A stretch of 64,000 bases of DNA from an uncultured Bacteroidales bacterium (GCA_944326325.1 CALVDQ010000013.1:1-64000), one strand, 5' to 3'; positions 44,426 to 52,695 are shown, numbered from the stretch's first letter. Notes: generated from the letters alone by a model not told the origin. Program-made: numbers and translations.

Positions 44426-45871
44426 ATGGGAATAGCTACGATACTTGCCTATTGCCTTCTGGTTTTCTGCATTGCGGGAACCGTGCTCGTCATCCTTTCC
44501 GATGACGAGGGGGATTCCGGCAGGAAAATTTCGTGGATCATCATAGTCTCCGTGCTTCCTGTCATCGGGATACTGGGCTATATCGTATTCGGCCTCAATC
44601 CCAGGCGGGCAAGCAAATACGGGGAGTATTCCAGACGCCTGTACAATGACTTCCGGAAGGCTGCCGATCCCAGATCGTACCGCAAGCTTTTCGGCGAGGA
44701 CAACAGGTTGAAGATACGCGAGGGCTACAGGGAGCTTTCGGTGCTTCTTTCCCACAGCAACGGCACCACGGTCACGGACAACAATACAGTGGAGATCATA
44801 ACCTCCGGAAAACGCAAGTTCGAAGCCCTCGTCGAGGATCTCGAAAACGCCAGGGACCATATCCACATGGAGTATTTCTATTTCAGGAAGGACAACGGCA
44901 GCAAGCGCATAAAGGAGATCCTCATGAGAAAGGCCAGGGAAGGGGTAAAGGTCCGTTTCATCCATGAGAACATCGCGAACATAGACATAAGCCCGCGCTA
45001 CTACAATGAGATGAAGAAGGCCGGAGTGGAGGTGGTGATGTTCACCAGGCCGAGGATAAACCTGCTCAGGTTCAGCGCGAGGCTTAACTACAGAGACCAC
45101 AGGAAGATCGTGGTCATCGACGGAAAGATCGGCTACACGGGAGGCATGAATATCGGAGATGACTATTTCCTCAGATGGAGGGATACCCATATGCGTATAA
45201 CGGGAAACGCCGTCTATGCCCTGCAGTACAGCTTCCTTTACTCGTTCTGTACCTCGGGAGGCATCATCCCGGACGGTTCTTTCCAGAGCCTTTTCCCGGA
45301 GACCGCTCCGGGGCAGAAACGCAACGAACTCGTGCAGATAGTCCCGGACCAGCCGGTGGACCGTTGGCCGGTCATCCAGATGGGGGCGGTGTGGACTGTA
45401 CAGCACGCACGGCGGTATATCTACATACAGACTCCGTATTTCGTCCCGCCAGAACCTCTCCTGCATGCCTTGAAATCCTCTGCGCTCAAAGGTGCCGACG
45501 TCAGGATAATGATACCGTGGAAAGCCGATCTCCCTTATATGAACCTTGCCAACAAGTCCTATTATACGGAGTGTCTTGAGGCCGGGATCAGGATATTCGA
45601 GAAAAAAGGCAACTTCATCCATTCCAAGACGATCGTCACGGATGACTATCTTTCAGTAATAGGGTCTGCCAACATGGATTACAGAAGTCTCGAGCTCAAT
45701 TATGAGATCAATGCCTATATCTTCAACGAAGATACCGCTGTCAAGAACAGGGATATTTTCCTTGCCGACCTTGAGGAATGCGAGGAAATATGCCTGGACC
45801 GGTGGAAAAGGCGTCCGGGATATGTAAAGCTTGCGCAGGAGGTGACAAAACTTTTCGCACCTCTGCTATAA
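44426..45871 (+). CDS. cls: Cardiolipin synthase
   Basis: Membrane phospholipase-D family enzyme that makes cardiolipin from phosphatidylglycerol. The 481-residue chain has two N-terminal membrane helices (about 5-25 and 36-55) and two HKD motifs: HRKIVVIDGKIGYTGGMN near 225 and HSKTIVTDDYLSVIGSANMD near 398. Length and layout match ClsA-type enzymes. It probably shares a transcript with miaB. Confidence 0.95.
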   Translation: MGIATILAYCLLVFCIAGTVLVILSDDEGDSGRKISWIIIVSVLPVIGILGYIVFGLNPRRASKYGEYSRRLYNDFRKAADPRSYRKLFGEDNRLKIREGYRELSVLLSHSNGTTVTDNNTVEIITSGKRKFEALVEDLENARDHIHMEYFYFRKDNGSKRIKEILMRKAREGVKVRFIHENIANIDISPRYYNEMKKAGVEVVMFTRPRINLLRFSARLNYRDHRKIVVIDGKIGYTGGMNIGDDYFLRWRDTHMRITGNAVYALQYSFLYSFCTSGGIIPDGSFQSLFPETAPGQKRNELVQIVPDQPVDRWPVIQMGAVWTVQHARRYIYIQTPYFVPPEPLLHALKSSALKGADVRIMIPWKADLPYMNLANKSYYTECLEAGIRIFEKKGNFIHSKTIVTDDYLSVIGSANMDYRSLELNYEINAYIFNEDTAVKNRDIFLADLEECEEICLDRWKRRPGYVKLAQEVTKLFAPLL

Positions 45872-45875
45872 TTTC

Positions 45876-45888
45876 GCGTATTACGCGG
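45876..45888. promoter_or_regulatory. Palindrome CGCGTATTACGCG
   Basis: A perfect 13-nt palindrome (6-bp arms, one-base centre) 5 nt after the cls stop. It lies at the -33 position of the next promoter (-7 at 45910-45917), so it could be an operator. Without a T-run it is a poor terminator. Confidence 0.35.
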
Positions 45889-45909
45889 AAAATATTCGGA
45901 AACTGTTTC

Positions 45910-45917
45910 TATCTTTG
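45910..45917 (+). promoter_or_regulatory. -7 box (TATCTTTG) before the LEA-type lipoprotein gene
   Basis: TATCTTTG matches TAnnTTTG, with expected start near 45922. This rules out the ATG at 45923 as a useful start and supports the one at 45989. No TTTG -33 is seen. Confidence 0.5.
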
Positions 45918-45988
45918 CAAAGATGTATTCAGGAAACCGGTCGCGGATGTTTCCGACGGCGGTCCTGTCGTTTATGTGTCAGATGCAG

Positions 45989-46477
45989 ATGTTTACGGAT
46001 AAGTTAAAGGTATTCCTGCTGGTGTCTGCGGCCGTGCTTATGCTGCTGCCGGGCTGCAGCAGATATAAGGATGTCCGCATCGGCACTTGCGGGATAGAGA
46101 GCATTTCTCCTGCAGGGCTGAAGTCTGTGGATGCGGTATTTTCCGTGGAAGTGGACAACCCGGTGAACGGTATTGTCGTTTCGGAGATTGAAGGGACTGT
46201 ATATTTTGACGGTGACGAACTCGGGTTTTTCGAAGCTCCGGAGGTCACCGTGCCCGGAAAAGCGACTTCCGAAGTAAGGATCGGGGTCAGGGCCACCCTT
46301 GCCGGATCAATGAATTTCATGCAGATAATGGCCATGGCTTCCACCTTCCGTCCGGAAAAGCTGACTATGGATATCTCCATGAGGGTCAAGGTAAAGGGCG
46401 GACTGAAAAAGAAGATAAGCCTGGAGGGGGTGCCTGTCGGGGATTTTTTTAGAAAAGTGCAATATGAAAGTATTTGA
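45989..46477 (+). CDS. LEA type 2 (WHy-domain) family lipoprotein
   Basis: A 162-residue lipoprotein. I use the ATG at 45989 because it gives a compact lipoprotein signal (MFTDKLKVFLLVSAAVLMLL then PGC) and because the promoter excludes the longer frame. The mature part is one beta-sandwich with the pattern of LEA_2/WHy proteins: VDAVFSVEVDNPVNGIVVSE, VTVPGKATSEVRIGV and a final strand MRVKVKGGLKKKISLEG. Function in bacteria is not known; a structural or stress role in the envelope is possible. It overlaps the next gene by 14 nt. Confidence 0.72.
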   Translation: MFTDKLKVFLLVSAAVLMLLPGCSRYKDVRIGTCGIESISPAGLKSVDAVFSVEVDNPVNGIVVSEIEGTVYFDGDELGFFEAPEVTVPGKATSEVRIGVRATLAGSMNFMQIMAMASTFRPEKLTMDISMRVKVKGGLKKKISLEGVPVGDFFRKVQYESI

Positions 46478-47177
46478 GCATATAATTGTGACGCTTGCCG
46501 TCCTGATGGCATTCCCTCTGGCAGGACACGCCCAGAAGGTAATCGTGGAGGACGGGGCGGCAGTTGCGGATACCTTGTCTCTGCCGGATTCGCTGAAGGA
46601 TATACCTGGTATAGTGATTCTCCAGGATTCCCTGTTTTATGTTCCGGGAGGGGAAGTCCCGGAAGGATACGAGCTTGTGGATACGGTGATATTCGTTCCG
46701 TCCGAAAGGGTTGACACGGTTTTGGCCGGGAAGAATATTTTCAACATCATGCCTTCGCGTTCCGGAGGAGGTGCCGCCGATGTCCACATATATCAGTCGG
46801 CATCCATTGTGTCGGCGATGAAGAAGAGCTTTGAAAACAATGTTTCCAGGCCGTATACAGGCTATCGTGTAAGGATATTTTTCGACAACCGGCAGTCTGC
46901 AAGACAGGATTCCGAGGCGATGATGGAGTCGTTTTCCAGGATGTATCCCGGAATACCGGCCTACAGAAGCTATGTGAATCCGTATTTCAAGATTACTGTC
47001 GGGGATTTCCGTACGAAGTCGGAGGCGATGAATTTCCTGCAGCAGATCATAGGGACTTTCCCGAAAGCCTTCATCGTCAAGGAGAACATAGAATATCCGG
47101 TCCTGGACAGGGACTCCCTCGGCAGGACCGATACCGTACAGATCCTCAGGAGACTGGAGGAACCTGCGGAACTTTGA
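46464..47177 (+). CDS. Exported protein with SPOR-like C-terminal domain
   Basis: A 237-residue exported protein (signal MKVFEHIIVTLAVLMAFPLA then GHAQ). The C-terminal ~90 residues (GYRVRIFFDNRQSARQDSEA, YFKITVGDFRTKSEAMNFLQ) resemble SPOR domains, which bind denuded glycan strands of septal peptidoglycan. The N-terminal half carries short repeats of VPEGYELVDTV type. Likely an envelope protein tied to murein. The overlap with the previous gene suggests translational coupling. Confidence 0.7.
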   Translation: MKVFEHIIVTLAVLMAFPLAGHAQKVIVEDGAAVADTLSLPDSLKDIPGIVILQDSLFYVPGGEVPEGYELVDTVIFVPSERVDTVLAGKNIFNIMPSRSGGGAADVHIYQSASIVSAMKKSFENNVSRPYTGYRVRIFFDNRQSARQDSEAMMESFSRMYPGIPAYRSYVNPYFKITVGDFRTKSEAMNFLQQIIGTFPKAFIVKENIEYPVLDRDSLGRTDTVQILRRLEEPAEL

Positions 47178-47211
47178 GCCATTCCCGTTATTGTAACAAG
47201 ACAGCCGGACT

Positions 47212-48624
47212 ATGTTAAAGCAAGGATTAGAATTAAAACAGACGCAGAAACTTTCTCCCCTGCAGATACAGACTATCAAGCTGATAGAGCTTCCTACCCA
47301 GGAACTGGAGCAGCGTGTACGGAAGGAACTCGAGGAAAATCCCGTGCTTGAGGAGAACACGCAGTCCGAGGAGGACGATGACGACAATGCTCCACGCGAA
47401 GTTTCGTTGTCAGAGTACAAGGATGACGATCCTATCCCAAGCTACAAGCTGAAGGTCAACAATTACGGCAAGGACGAACGTCCCCAGTACAATACGTTCT
47501 CTGTCAAGGAAAGCTTTACTCAGAGTCTCATGGAACAGCTCGGTTTCAGGAATCTTACCGAGCATCAGCATGCTGTGGCGTCCTTCATAATAGGAAGCCT
47601 TGATGACGACGGTTATCTCAGGCGGGATCTGGACAGTCTGGTGGATGACCTCGCTTTCCGGGCCGGTATAGAATCCGACGAGAAGGAGGTGGAGGATATG
47701 CTCCATGTCATTCAGGAGTTCGATCCGCCCGGAGTCGGGGCACGGGACCTCAGGGAGTGCCTTCTGTTGCAGATAAGGGGAATGAAGCAGACACCGGACG
47801 TAAAGAATGCCACCAGGATCCTGCGGGACTATTTCAATGAGTTCACGAGCAAGCATTACAACAAGATAATAAGCAGGATGGGCATCTCCGAGGCCGATAT
47901 GAAGGCAGCAATCGCCAAGATCCTGAAACTGAACCCTGCTCCCGGAGGACAGATAGACGATTCCTACAGTGAGCAGGCCCAGCAGATAGTCCCGGATTTC
48001 GTGCTCACTCTCGAAAACGGTGAACTGAAACTGACCATGCCGCGTTTCTCCATTCCGGAGCTGAAAGTCAACCGCAAATATGCCGATATCCTGCTGGATG
48101 CCGCCAATTCGTCAGAACGCGACAAGAAAGAGGCTGCGGCTTTCGTAAAAAAGAAACTTGACTCCGCCAAATGGTTTGTCGAGGCAATAAAGCAGCGTCA
48201 CAATACGCTGCAGAGCACCATGCAAGCCATAATAGACTACCAGCACGACTATTTCATGGACGGAGACGAGTCTCACCTGAAACCTATGGTGCTGAAGGAT
48301 ATAGCGGAGAGGACGGGCTTTGACATATCCACTATCTCACGGGTGGTGAACAGCAAGTACATCGAGACCCATTTCGGGATCTATTCCCTGAAGTATTTCT
48401 TCTCCGAAGGTATGGAGAACTCGGAGGGTGAGGAAGTTTCCACGAGGGAGCTGAAAAAGGCCCTGCAGGAATGTGTCGATGCCGAGGACAAGCGCAACCC
48501 TCTGACTGATGACCAGCTCGTTACGGAAATGAACAAGCGCGGATACAAGGTCGCCCGCCGTACCATCGCAAAATACCGGGACCAGCTGAATATCCCTAAA
48601 GCACGTATGCGCAGGGAACTTTGA
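47212..48624 (+). CDS. rpoN: RNA polymerase sigma-54 factor
   Basis: Alternative sigma factor that needs AAA+ enhancer-binding activators and reads GG/GC (-24/-12) promoters. The 470-residue chain has region I with KQTQKLSPLQIQTIKLIELP, an acidic region II, the core-binding domain, and the C-terminal RpoN box ARRTIAKYRDQLNIPKA (near 448) preceded by a helix-turn-helix (GFDISTISRVVNSKYIET). No activator gene lies in the window. It may be co-transcribed with the two envelope genes before it (34-nt gap). Confidence 0.97.
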   Translation: MLKQGLELKQTQKLSPLQIQTIKLIELPTQELEQRVRKELEENPVLEENTQSEEDDDDNAPREVSLSEYKDDDPIPSYKLKVNNYGKDERPQYNTFSVKESFTQSLMEQLGFRNLTEHQHAVASFIIGSLDDDGYLRRDLDSLVDDLAFRAGIESDEKEVEDMLHVIQEFDPPGVGARDLRECLLLQIRGMKQTPDVKNATRILRDYFNEFTSKHYNKIISRMGISEADMKAAIAKILKLNPAPGGQIDDSYSEQAQQIVPDFVLTLENGELKLTMPRFSIPELKVNRKYADILLDAANSSERDKKEAAAFVKKKLDSAKWFVEAIKQRHNTLQSTMQAIIDYQHDYFMDGDESHLKPMVLKDIAERTGFDISTISRVVNSKYIETHFGIYSLKYFFSEGMENSEGEEVSTRELKKALQECVDAEDKRNPLTDDQLVTEMNKRGYKVARRTIAKYRDQLNIPKARMRREL

Positions 48625-48660
48625 GTGAGGCTGCGGAAGCGATTCCGTGTACGTGCGTTG

Positions 48661-49311
48661 TCAGATCTTGTCTCCGAAAGCAAGGTCACCGGCGTCTCCA
48701 AGACCGGGAACGATGTAGGAGTGGCTGGTAAGTTCCTCATCGATGGCTGCCGCCCATAGGGTGATGTCGTCCGGCAGTCTCTTCTGCAGATATTCTACGG
48801 CGTATATGCTTGAGATAGGGCACACGAGGTGCGTTATGGCAGGTTCGCCGTCCTCCCGGAGCCGGTTGTATGCTATTTCCAGGGATGCCCCGGTAGCCAG
48901 CATCGTGTCGGCAAGGATAAGGGTCTTACCGTTCAAGTCCGGTGCACTGGCATATTCGATGTTTATATGGAAGTCATCTCCTTTGTCGTATTTTCTGTAG
49001 GCAGCAACAAAGGCGTTCTGGGCATCATCGAAGATGTTCAGTATCCCCTGGTGCAAAGGCAGGCCTGCCCTTAGTATGGTGGCGGCAACGATGGTGTTGT
49101 CCGGCGTGCGAATGCTGGCTATCCCGAGCGGTGTATATACTTTCTTTTCCGAATAGACGAGCGTCTTGCTGATCTCGTACGCGAAAATTTCTCCGATCCG
49201 TTCCAGGTTAGTGCGGAAGCGCATCCTGTCTTTCTGGATGTTTATGTCTCGCAGCTGTGCGACAAATTTGTTGAGGACAGTGTTGTTCTCGCCTAAATTG
49301 ATGACTTTCAT
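48661..49311 (-). CDS. upp: Uracil phosphoribosyltransferase
   Basis: Pyrimidine salvage enzyme that makes UMP from uracil and PRPP. I start at ATG 49311 (MKVINLGENNTVLNKF); the frame extends to 49392 but the promoter (-7 at 49352-49359) makes that start impossible. The 216-residue chain has RTNLERIGEIFAYEIS, ATILRAGLPLHQGIL, the PRPP loop LILADTMLATGASLE near 130, and the C-terminal YIVPGLGDAGDLAFG. It converges with rpoN, with 36 nt between stops and no clear terminator. Confidence 0.95.
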   Translation of the reverse strand: MKVINLGENNTVLNKFVAQLRDINIQKDRMRFRTNLERIGEIFAYEISKTLVYSEKKVYTPLGIASIRTPDNTIVAATILRAGLPLHQGILNIFDDAQNAFVAAYRKYDKGDDFHINIEYASAPDLNGKTLILADTMLATGASLEIAYNRLREDGEPAITHLVCPISSIYAVEYLQKRLPDDITLWAAAIDEELTSHSYIVPGLGDAGDLAFGDKI

Positions 49312-49351
49312 ATCCGTGAGTAGATTTTCCCGAAAATCAGGTTCATTCCTG

Positions 49352-49382
49352 CAAAGATACCCTAAATTTTTTCTATAGCAAA
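49352..49382 (-). promoter_or_regulatory. upp: Consensus promoter for upp
   Basis: On the minus strand TTTG (49382-49379), a 19-nt spacer and TATCTTTG (49359-49352) match the Bacteroidota consensus exactly. The -33 abuts the radC stop codon (49385-49387). Expected leader length is about 36 nt. Confidence 0.75.
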
Positions 49383-49384
49383 AT

Positions 49385-50086
49385 TTAGTCATGCTCCGGC
49401 AAGATCGTCCGGGCTTCCTCGTCCGCGAAGCTGTAGTACCTGTTGTCGGCTATGATGATATGGTCCACGAGGGAAATGTCGAACGTTTCCGCCGCTTTTT
49501 TCAGGTTTTCCGTCTGCCTGATGTCACAGTTGCCGGGATAGGGGTTCCCGGAAGGGTGGTTATGTACCAGTATGAGTCCGTGGGCCTTCTTCTCCAGGGC
49601 TTTCCTCAGGATTATCTTTACATCGAGTACGGTTGCGGCCATCCCTCCGCTGCTCAGCAGTTCCTTGCCTGTGATATAGTTTGCCCTGTTCAGGAAAATG
49701 ATCCAGCATTCTTCGTGTGAAAGACCCTTCATCAAAGGGAACATCAGGTTGTATATCTGCCTTGCGTCCGTGATGGAGACCCGGTCTACGGAGCTTTTTT
49801 CATAGACGAAGCGTTTGCCGAGTTCCATTGCCGCAGCTACAGTGACTGCCTTGCCGGCACCTATCCCCGGTATCCCGGTCATACGTTCAATAGAGAATTC
49901 GGAAAGTTCTCCGAGACTGTTCCCTGCCGAAGCCAGCAGGTCTCCGGCTATCTCTACTGCATTCTTCTTGCCGGTCCCTGTCCTGAGCAGTATGGCAAGC
50001 AGTTCCGTATTGTCCAGGAATTTCGCCCCTTTCCCGGCAAGTTTCTCGCGAGGCCTTTCTTCCGGGATGATGTCTTTCATTTTCAT
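49385..50086 (-). CDS. radC: RadC family JAB/MPN-domain protein
   Basis: A 233-residue RadC-type protein. It has an N-terminal helix-hairpin-helix region (MTGIPGIGAGKAVTVAAAME) and a C-terminal JAB/MPN metalloprotease-like domain with the zinc motif VHNHPSGNP (near 173) and a following aspartate, plus DHIIIADNRYYSFADE. The old DNA-repair assignment for the family is not well supported; the biochemical role is open. The next gene upstream on this strand is separated by a terminator. Confidence 0.9.
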   Translation of the reverse strand: MKMKDIIPEERPREKLAGKGAKFLDNTELLAILLRTGTGKKNAVEIAGDLLASAGNSLGELSEFSIERMTGIPGIGAGKAVTVAAAMELGKRFVYEKSSVDRVSITDARQIYNLMFPLMKGLSHEECWIIFLNRANYITGKELLSSGGMAATVLDVKIILRKALEKKAHGLILVHNHPSGNPYPGNCDIRQTENLKKAAETFDISLVDHIIIADNRYYSFADEEARTILPEHD

Positions 50087-50152
50087 CCTTAAAACCTGTA
50101 TTGGAAAAAATAAAATGTTTTCTTGTCATCCCCGAATATAGCGGTATCCCAT

Positions 50153-50190
50153 AAAAAAGAATTCCGGAAAGAGAAAAACTTTCCGGAATT
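50153..50190 (-). terminator. Intrinsic terminator after the OadA-like gene
   Basis: The 12-bp perfect stem AATTCCGGAAAG/CTTTCCGGAATT (50160-50171 and 50179-50190) has a 7-nt loop. On the minus strand it is followed by CTTTTTTAT. A T-rich run also follows on the plus strand, so it could work both ways. It lies 32 nt after the stop of the OadA-like gene. Confidence 0.8.
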
Positions 50191-50222
50191 TCCTTTTTTA
50201 TATGAAATTTCTTTTTTTACAG

Positions 50223-52004
50223 TCATTCTACGAATGCAAGGACTTCTCCCTTGGCGACAAAATCACCCTGTTTGCAGCATACGGCTACTATTTTCCCGTC
50301 GCAGGCCGGTATGACTTCTTCCATTCCGTAGTAGGTCTGTATATAGCTCATGGCTTTGCCTGCCTTCACTTCGGTGCCTGTGACAGGTGCCGTGGAGACA
50401 TCGTCCACATCGATCTGCCAGAGCAGCTGTCCTTTTACCGGAGCCTGAATCGCCGTGGCTCCCGGATACTTCGCTGCAATTTTCTCCACATCGTACTTCG
50501 GAACTTCCACTACCGGCCTGGTAATTACGATAGGGGCACCGGCCTTTTCCTTCATCGTCTCAAGGTCTTTCTTGAACCTTTCTTTGGCTATGCCGCTCTT
50601 GTAGTCCCGGTACTGTCTTTCGTGCATGGCGAACTCAAACAGTTCCTCTTCATCCTGCCCGACGTCCCAGCCTTCTTCCTTCATCATGCTGCGGAAACGG
50701 TCGAGTTCGTCAGGAAATGCATCCTGAGGGTTGCCTGTATAGAACTCGAGGCCCTTGTCCTTGGCGAGCTGTACGATTTCCGGGGCAAGCTCTCCCGGGA
50801 GTTTTCCCATTTTCCCGAGAATCATGTTCCATGTATCCTTGTCGATAGTGGTCCATCTCGGCTGTCCCTTGAGGATGTTCATCAGGTTCATCAGCGCCGT
50901 ATTCTTGACGTACTGACTGAACGGTGTCACGAGTGGCGGATATCCGAGCCTCGGCCATACATAGGCCACTTCATCGAAGAGCATCACCATGAGGTTGTCG
51001 AGGGTCAGTTCTTCCTTGCCCTGATTTCTCAAGGAGGCGTTTATTGCACCGTGGAAACCTTTGAGGTCGGCCATCATGGAGCCCATCATTCCGCCAGGGA
51101 GTCCGCATCCTACCAGAAGCGAGCTCATGTGCGAGTTGTTAGGGTCTATCCAGTATCCGAGGAATTCGTCTATGAATTTCTGCGTCAGGCGACGTACTTC
51201 CATGTATGCATCCATGTTCAGGTCCTTTACAAGGAAGCCGTCTGCTTTCATCATTTCCCTTATGGTGATCACGTCCGGATGAACCTTTCCCCAGGACAGC
51301 GGTTCTACGGCCACATCGAGGTAGTCGGCCCCGGCACGGGCCACTTCAAGCATCGATGCCGGAGAGAATCCCGGACCGCAATGCCCGTGGTACTGTACCT
51401 TTATGTGTGGATATTTCGTCTTGATGGACCTGGTCAGCTGCCCGAGCATGGTAGGGCGTCCGATCCCGGCCATATCCTTGAGGCAGATTTCATCGCATCC
51501 GTAGCTGACAACCTTGTCCACGATGTCCATATAATATTCCACGGTGTGGATAGGGGAGTTGGTGATGGAAAGCGCCACCTGGGAAATCATCCCTCCTTTT
51601 TTTGCATATTCCACTGAGAGCCTGAGGTTCCTGTGGTCGTTCAGTCCGCAGAAGGATCTTGATATGTTCGTGCCCTGCTTGCATTTAACCTTATACATCA
51701 GTTCTCTCACGTCGGCAGGCACCGGATTCATCCTGAGTGCGTTCAGCCCTCTTTCAAGCATATGTGTCTGTATGCCGGCCTTGTTGAAAGGTGCCGTCCA
51801 TTCCCGCACCGCCTTGTTAGGGTTCTCTCCGAAAAGCAGGTTTACCTGTTCGAACGCGCCTCCATTGGTCTCGACCCTGTCGAAGCAACCCATGTCAATG
51901 ATGGCAGGAGCTACTTCTTTCAGCTGGCTGACTGTCGGGACATATTTTCCCGAAGACTGCCACATATCTCTGTAGACTAAGGAAAATTTGATTTCTCTTT
52001 TCAT
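50223..52004 (-). CDS. Oxaloacetate decarboxylase alpha / pyruvate carboxylase subunit B-like protein
   Basis: A 593-residue carboxyltransferase. I start at ATG 52004 (MKREIKFSLVYRDMWQ); the open frame beyond runs into the tRNA promoter. The HMGL-like TIM barrel keeps the catalytic lysine in DEICLKDMAGI (near 171) and metal-site histidines in YHGHCGPGFSP (near 204). A conserved carboxylase domain follows, then a biotinyl/lipoyl-like fold at about 520-593. There the usual AMKM biotin motif is replaced by YYGME (near 558), so the acceptor lysine is absent. It could use a separate biotin carrier, like the 5S subunit of transcarboxylase, or do something else. No beta or gamma decarboxylase genes are adjacent. 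Confidence 0.82.
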   Translation of the reverse strand: MKREIKFSLVYRDMWQSSGKYVPTVSQLKEVAPAIIDMGCFDRVETNGGAFEQVNLLFGENPNKAVREWTAPFNKAGIQTHMLERGLNALRMNPVPADVRELMYKVKCKQGTNISRSFCGLNDHRNLRLSVEYAKKGGMISQVALSITNSPIHTVEYYMDIVDKVVSYGCDEICLKDMAGIGRPTMLGQLTRSIKTKYPHIKVQYHGHCGPGFSPASMLEVARAGADYLDVAVEPLSWGKVHPDVITIREMMKADGFLVKDLNMDAYMEVRRLTQKFIDEFLGYWIDPNNSHMSSLLVGCGLPGGMMGSMMADLKGFHGAINASLRNQGKEELTLDNLMVMLFDEVAYVWPRLGYPPLVTPFSQYVKNTALMNLMNILKGQPRWTTIDKDTWNMILGKMGKLPGELAPEIVQLAKDKGLEFYTGNPQDAFPDELDRFRSMMKEEGWDVGQDEEELFEFAMHERQYRDYKSGIAKERFKKDLETMKEKAGAPIVITRPVVEVPKYDVEKIAAKYPGATAIQAPVKGQLLWQIDVDDVSTAPVTGTEVKAGKAMSYIQTYYGMEEVIPACDGKIVAVCCKQGDFVAKGEVLAFVE

Positions 52005-52037
52005 ACCGAAATTATTTGTTCTGATCCGTAAATCGTG

Positions 52038-52045
52038 CAAATATA
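52038..52045 (-). promoter_or_regulatory. Candidate -7 box (TATATTTG) for the OadA-like gene
   Basis: On the minus strand TATATTTG fits TAnnTTTG about 34 nt before the ATG at 52004. A TTTG -33 is not present at the proper distance. It faces away from the tRNA-His promoter. Confidence 0.45.
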
Positions 52046-52106
52046 CGTATTTTTTTATTTCATCTGCCCGTGATGAAAAAAAGAACCTAAAAATACTCCC
52101 TGATCC

Positions 52107-52136
52107 TTGACAGATTGATATTTTTATGTATCTTTG
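52107..52136 (+). promoter_or_regulatory. Promoter of tRNA-His
   Basis: TATCTTTG (52129-52136) matches the -7 consensus; TTGA at 52107-52110 with an 18-nt spacer serves as -33. The expected start is about 15 nt before the mature tRNA. Confidence 0.65.
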
Positions 52137-52154
52137 CAGTCCCAAAACGAATAT

Positions 52155-52229
52155 GGTGCCCATAGTTCAGTTGGTTAGAGCGTCAGATTGTGGTTCTGAA
52201 TGTCGTCGGTTCGAATCCGACTGGGCACC
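52155..52229 (+). tRNA. tRNA-His (anticodon GTG)
   Basis: A full cloverleaf is seen. The acceptor stem is GTGCCCA/TGGGCAC with an extra G at -1 (52155) facing discriminator C (52229), the hallmark of tRNA-His. The D arm is GTTC/GAGC. The anticodon stem is TCAGA/TCTGA with loop TTGTGGT (GTG at 52190-52192). The T arm carries TTCGAAT. CCA is not encoded. Confidence 0.97.
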
Positions 52230-52235
52230 CTTCCG

Positions 52236-52276
52236 AAAGTCCTTGAAATTATTGAATTTCGAGGACTTTTCTCTTT
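52236..52276 (+). terminator. Intrinsic terminator of tRNA-His
   Basis: A 15-bp stem (52236-52250 with 52255-52269, one G-T wobble) and a 4-nt loop ATTG are followed by TTTTCTCTTT. It starts 7 nt after the tRNA and should end its transcript before the CYTH remnant. Confidence 0.9.
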
Positions 52277-52281
52277 ATTCT

Positions 52282-52668
52282 ATGGCTTCCGGATTCAAAG
52301 AATATGATTTGCAGTCAATTCGTTATAAAGTTTTTATTCTTTTTACGACAGTCCCTACCATAAAGGGAGCCGGAAGTGCCAGCGGAATGAGCAGGTACGA
52401 ATGGGAAAAGGAAATATCCGTGGAAGATGCCCGTGAACTTTTCCTGCTCTGCAGAGACGGTATCATCGACAAGACCAGGCACATGGTTCCGTATGAAGGA
52501 AAGATATTCGAGGTAGATGAATTCCACGGGGAGAACTCCGGGCTTGTAGTGGCCGAAATAGAACTCGGCTCGGAAGACGAGGCGTTCTCCAGACCGCCAT
52601 GGCTCGGGAAAGAGGTCACCGGTGACCGCCGGTATCACGAATTTCATGACATTAAAAATACACGCTGA
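52282..52668 (+). pseudogene. Decayed CYTH-domain (triphosphate tunnel) protein gene
   Basis: The frame encodes the second half of a CYTH protein: TIKGAGSASGMSRYEWEKEI, IIDKTRHMVPYEGKIFEVDE, LVVAEIELGSEDEAF and PPWLGKEVTGDRRY are classic family segments. The N-terminal EIERKF (ExExK) motif, which defines the family and binds metal, is missing. A fragment FKEYDLQSIRYK resembles the normal residues soon after it. Between TTVP and TIKG about 15 residues are gone, including the usual TVRVR strand. The gene is therefore both 5'-truncated and internally deleted. It sits directly behind the tRNA-His terminator with no promoter of its own visible. An unusual short protein cannot be fully excluded. 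Confidence 0.7.
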
Positions 52669-52695
52669 ATAAAAAATGCGGACAAGACAAGTTTA

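Noticed and set aside
43694..45622. 642-residue open frame on the minus strand
   Set aside because: It covers miaB and cls in reverse; both of those are certain, and this frame shows no known domain.
48630..48650. CGGAA/TTCCG hairpin between rpoN and upp as a shared terminator
   Set aside because: A 5-bp stem without T-runs on either side is too weak.
50202..51617. 471-residue open frame on the plus strand
   Set aside because: It is antisense to the OadA-like gene and begins inside the terminator tail.
52126..52281. N-terminal extension of the CYTH frame through the tRNA
   Set aside because: The bases belong to the tRNA-His promoter, tRNA and terminator, so translation from this start is not credible.
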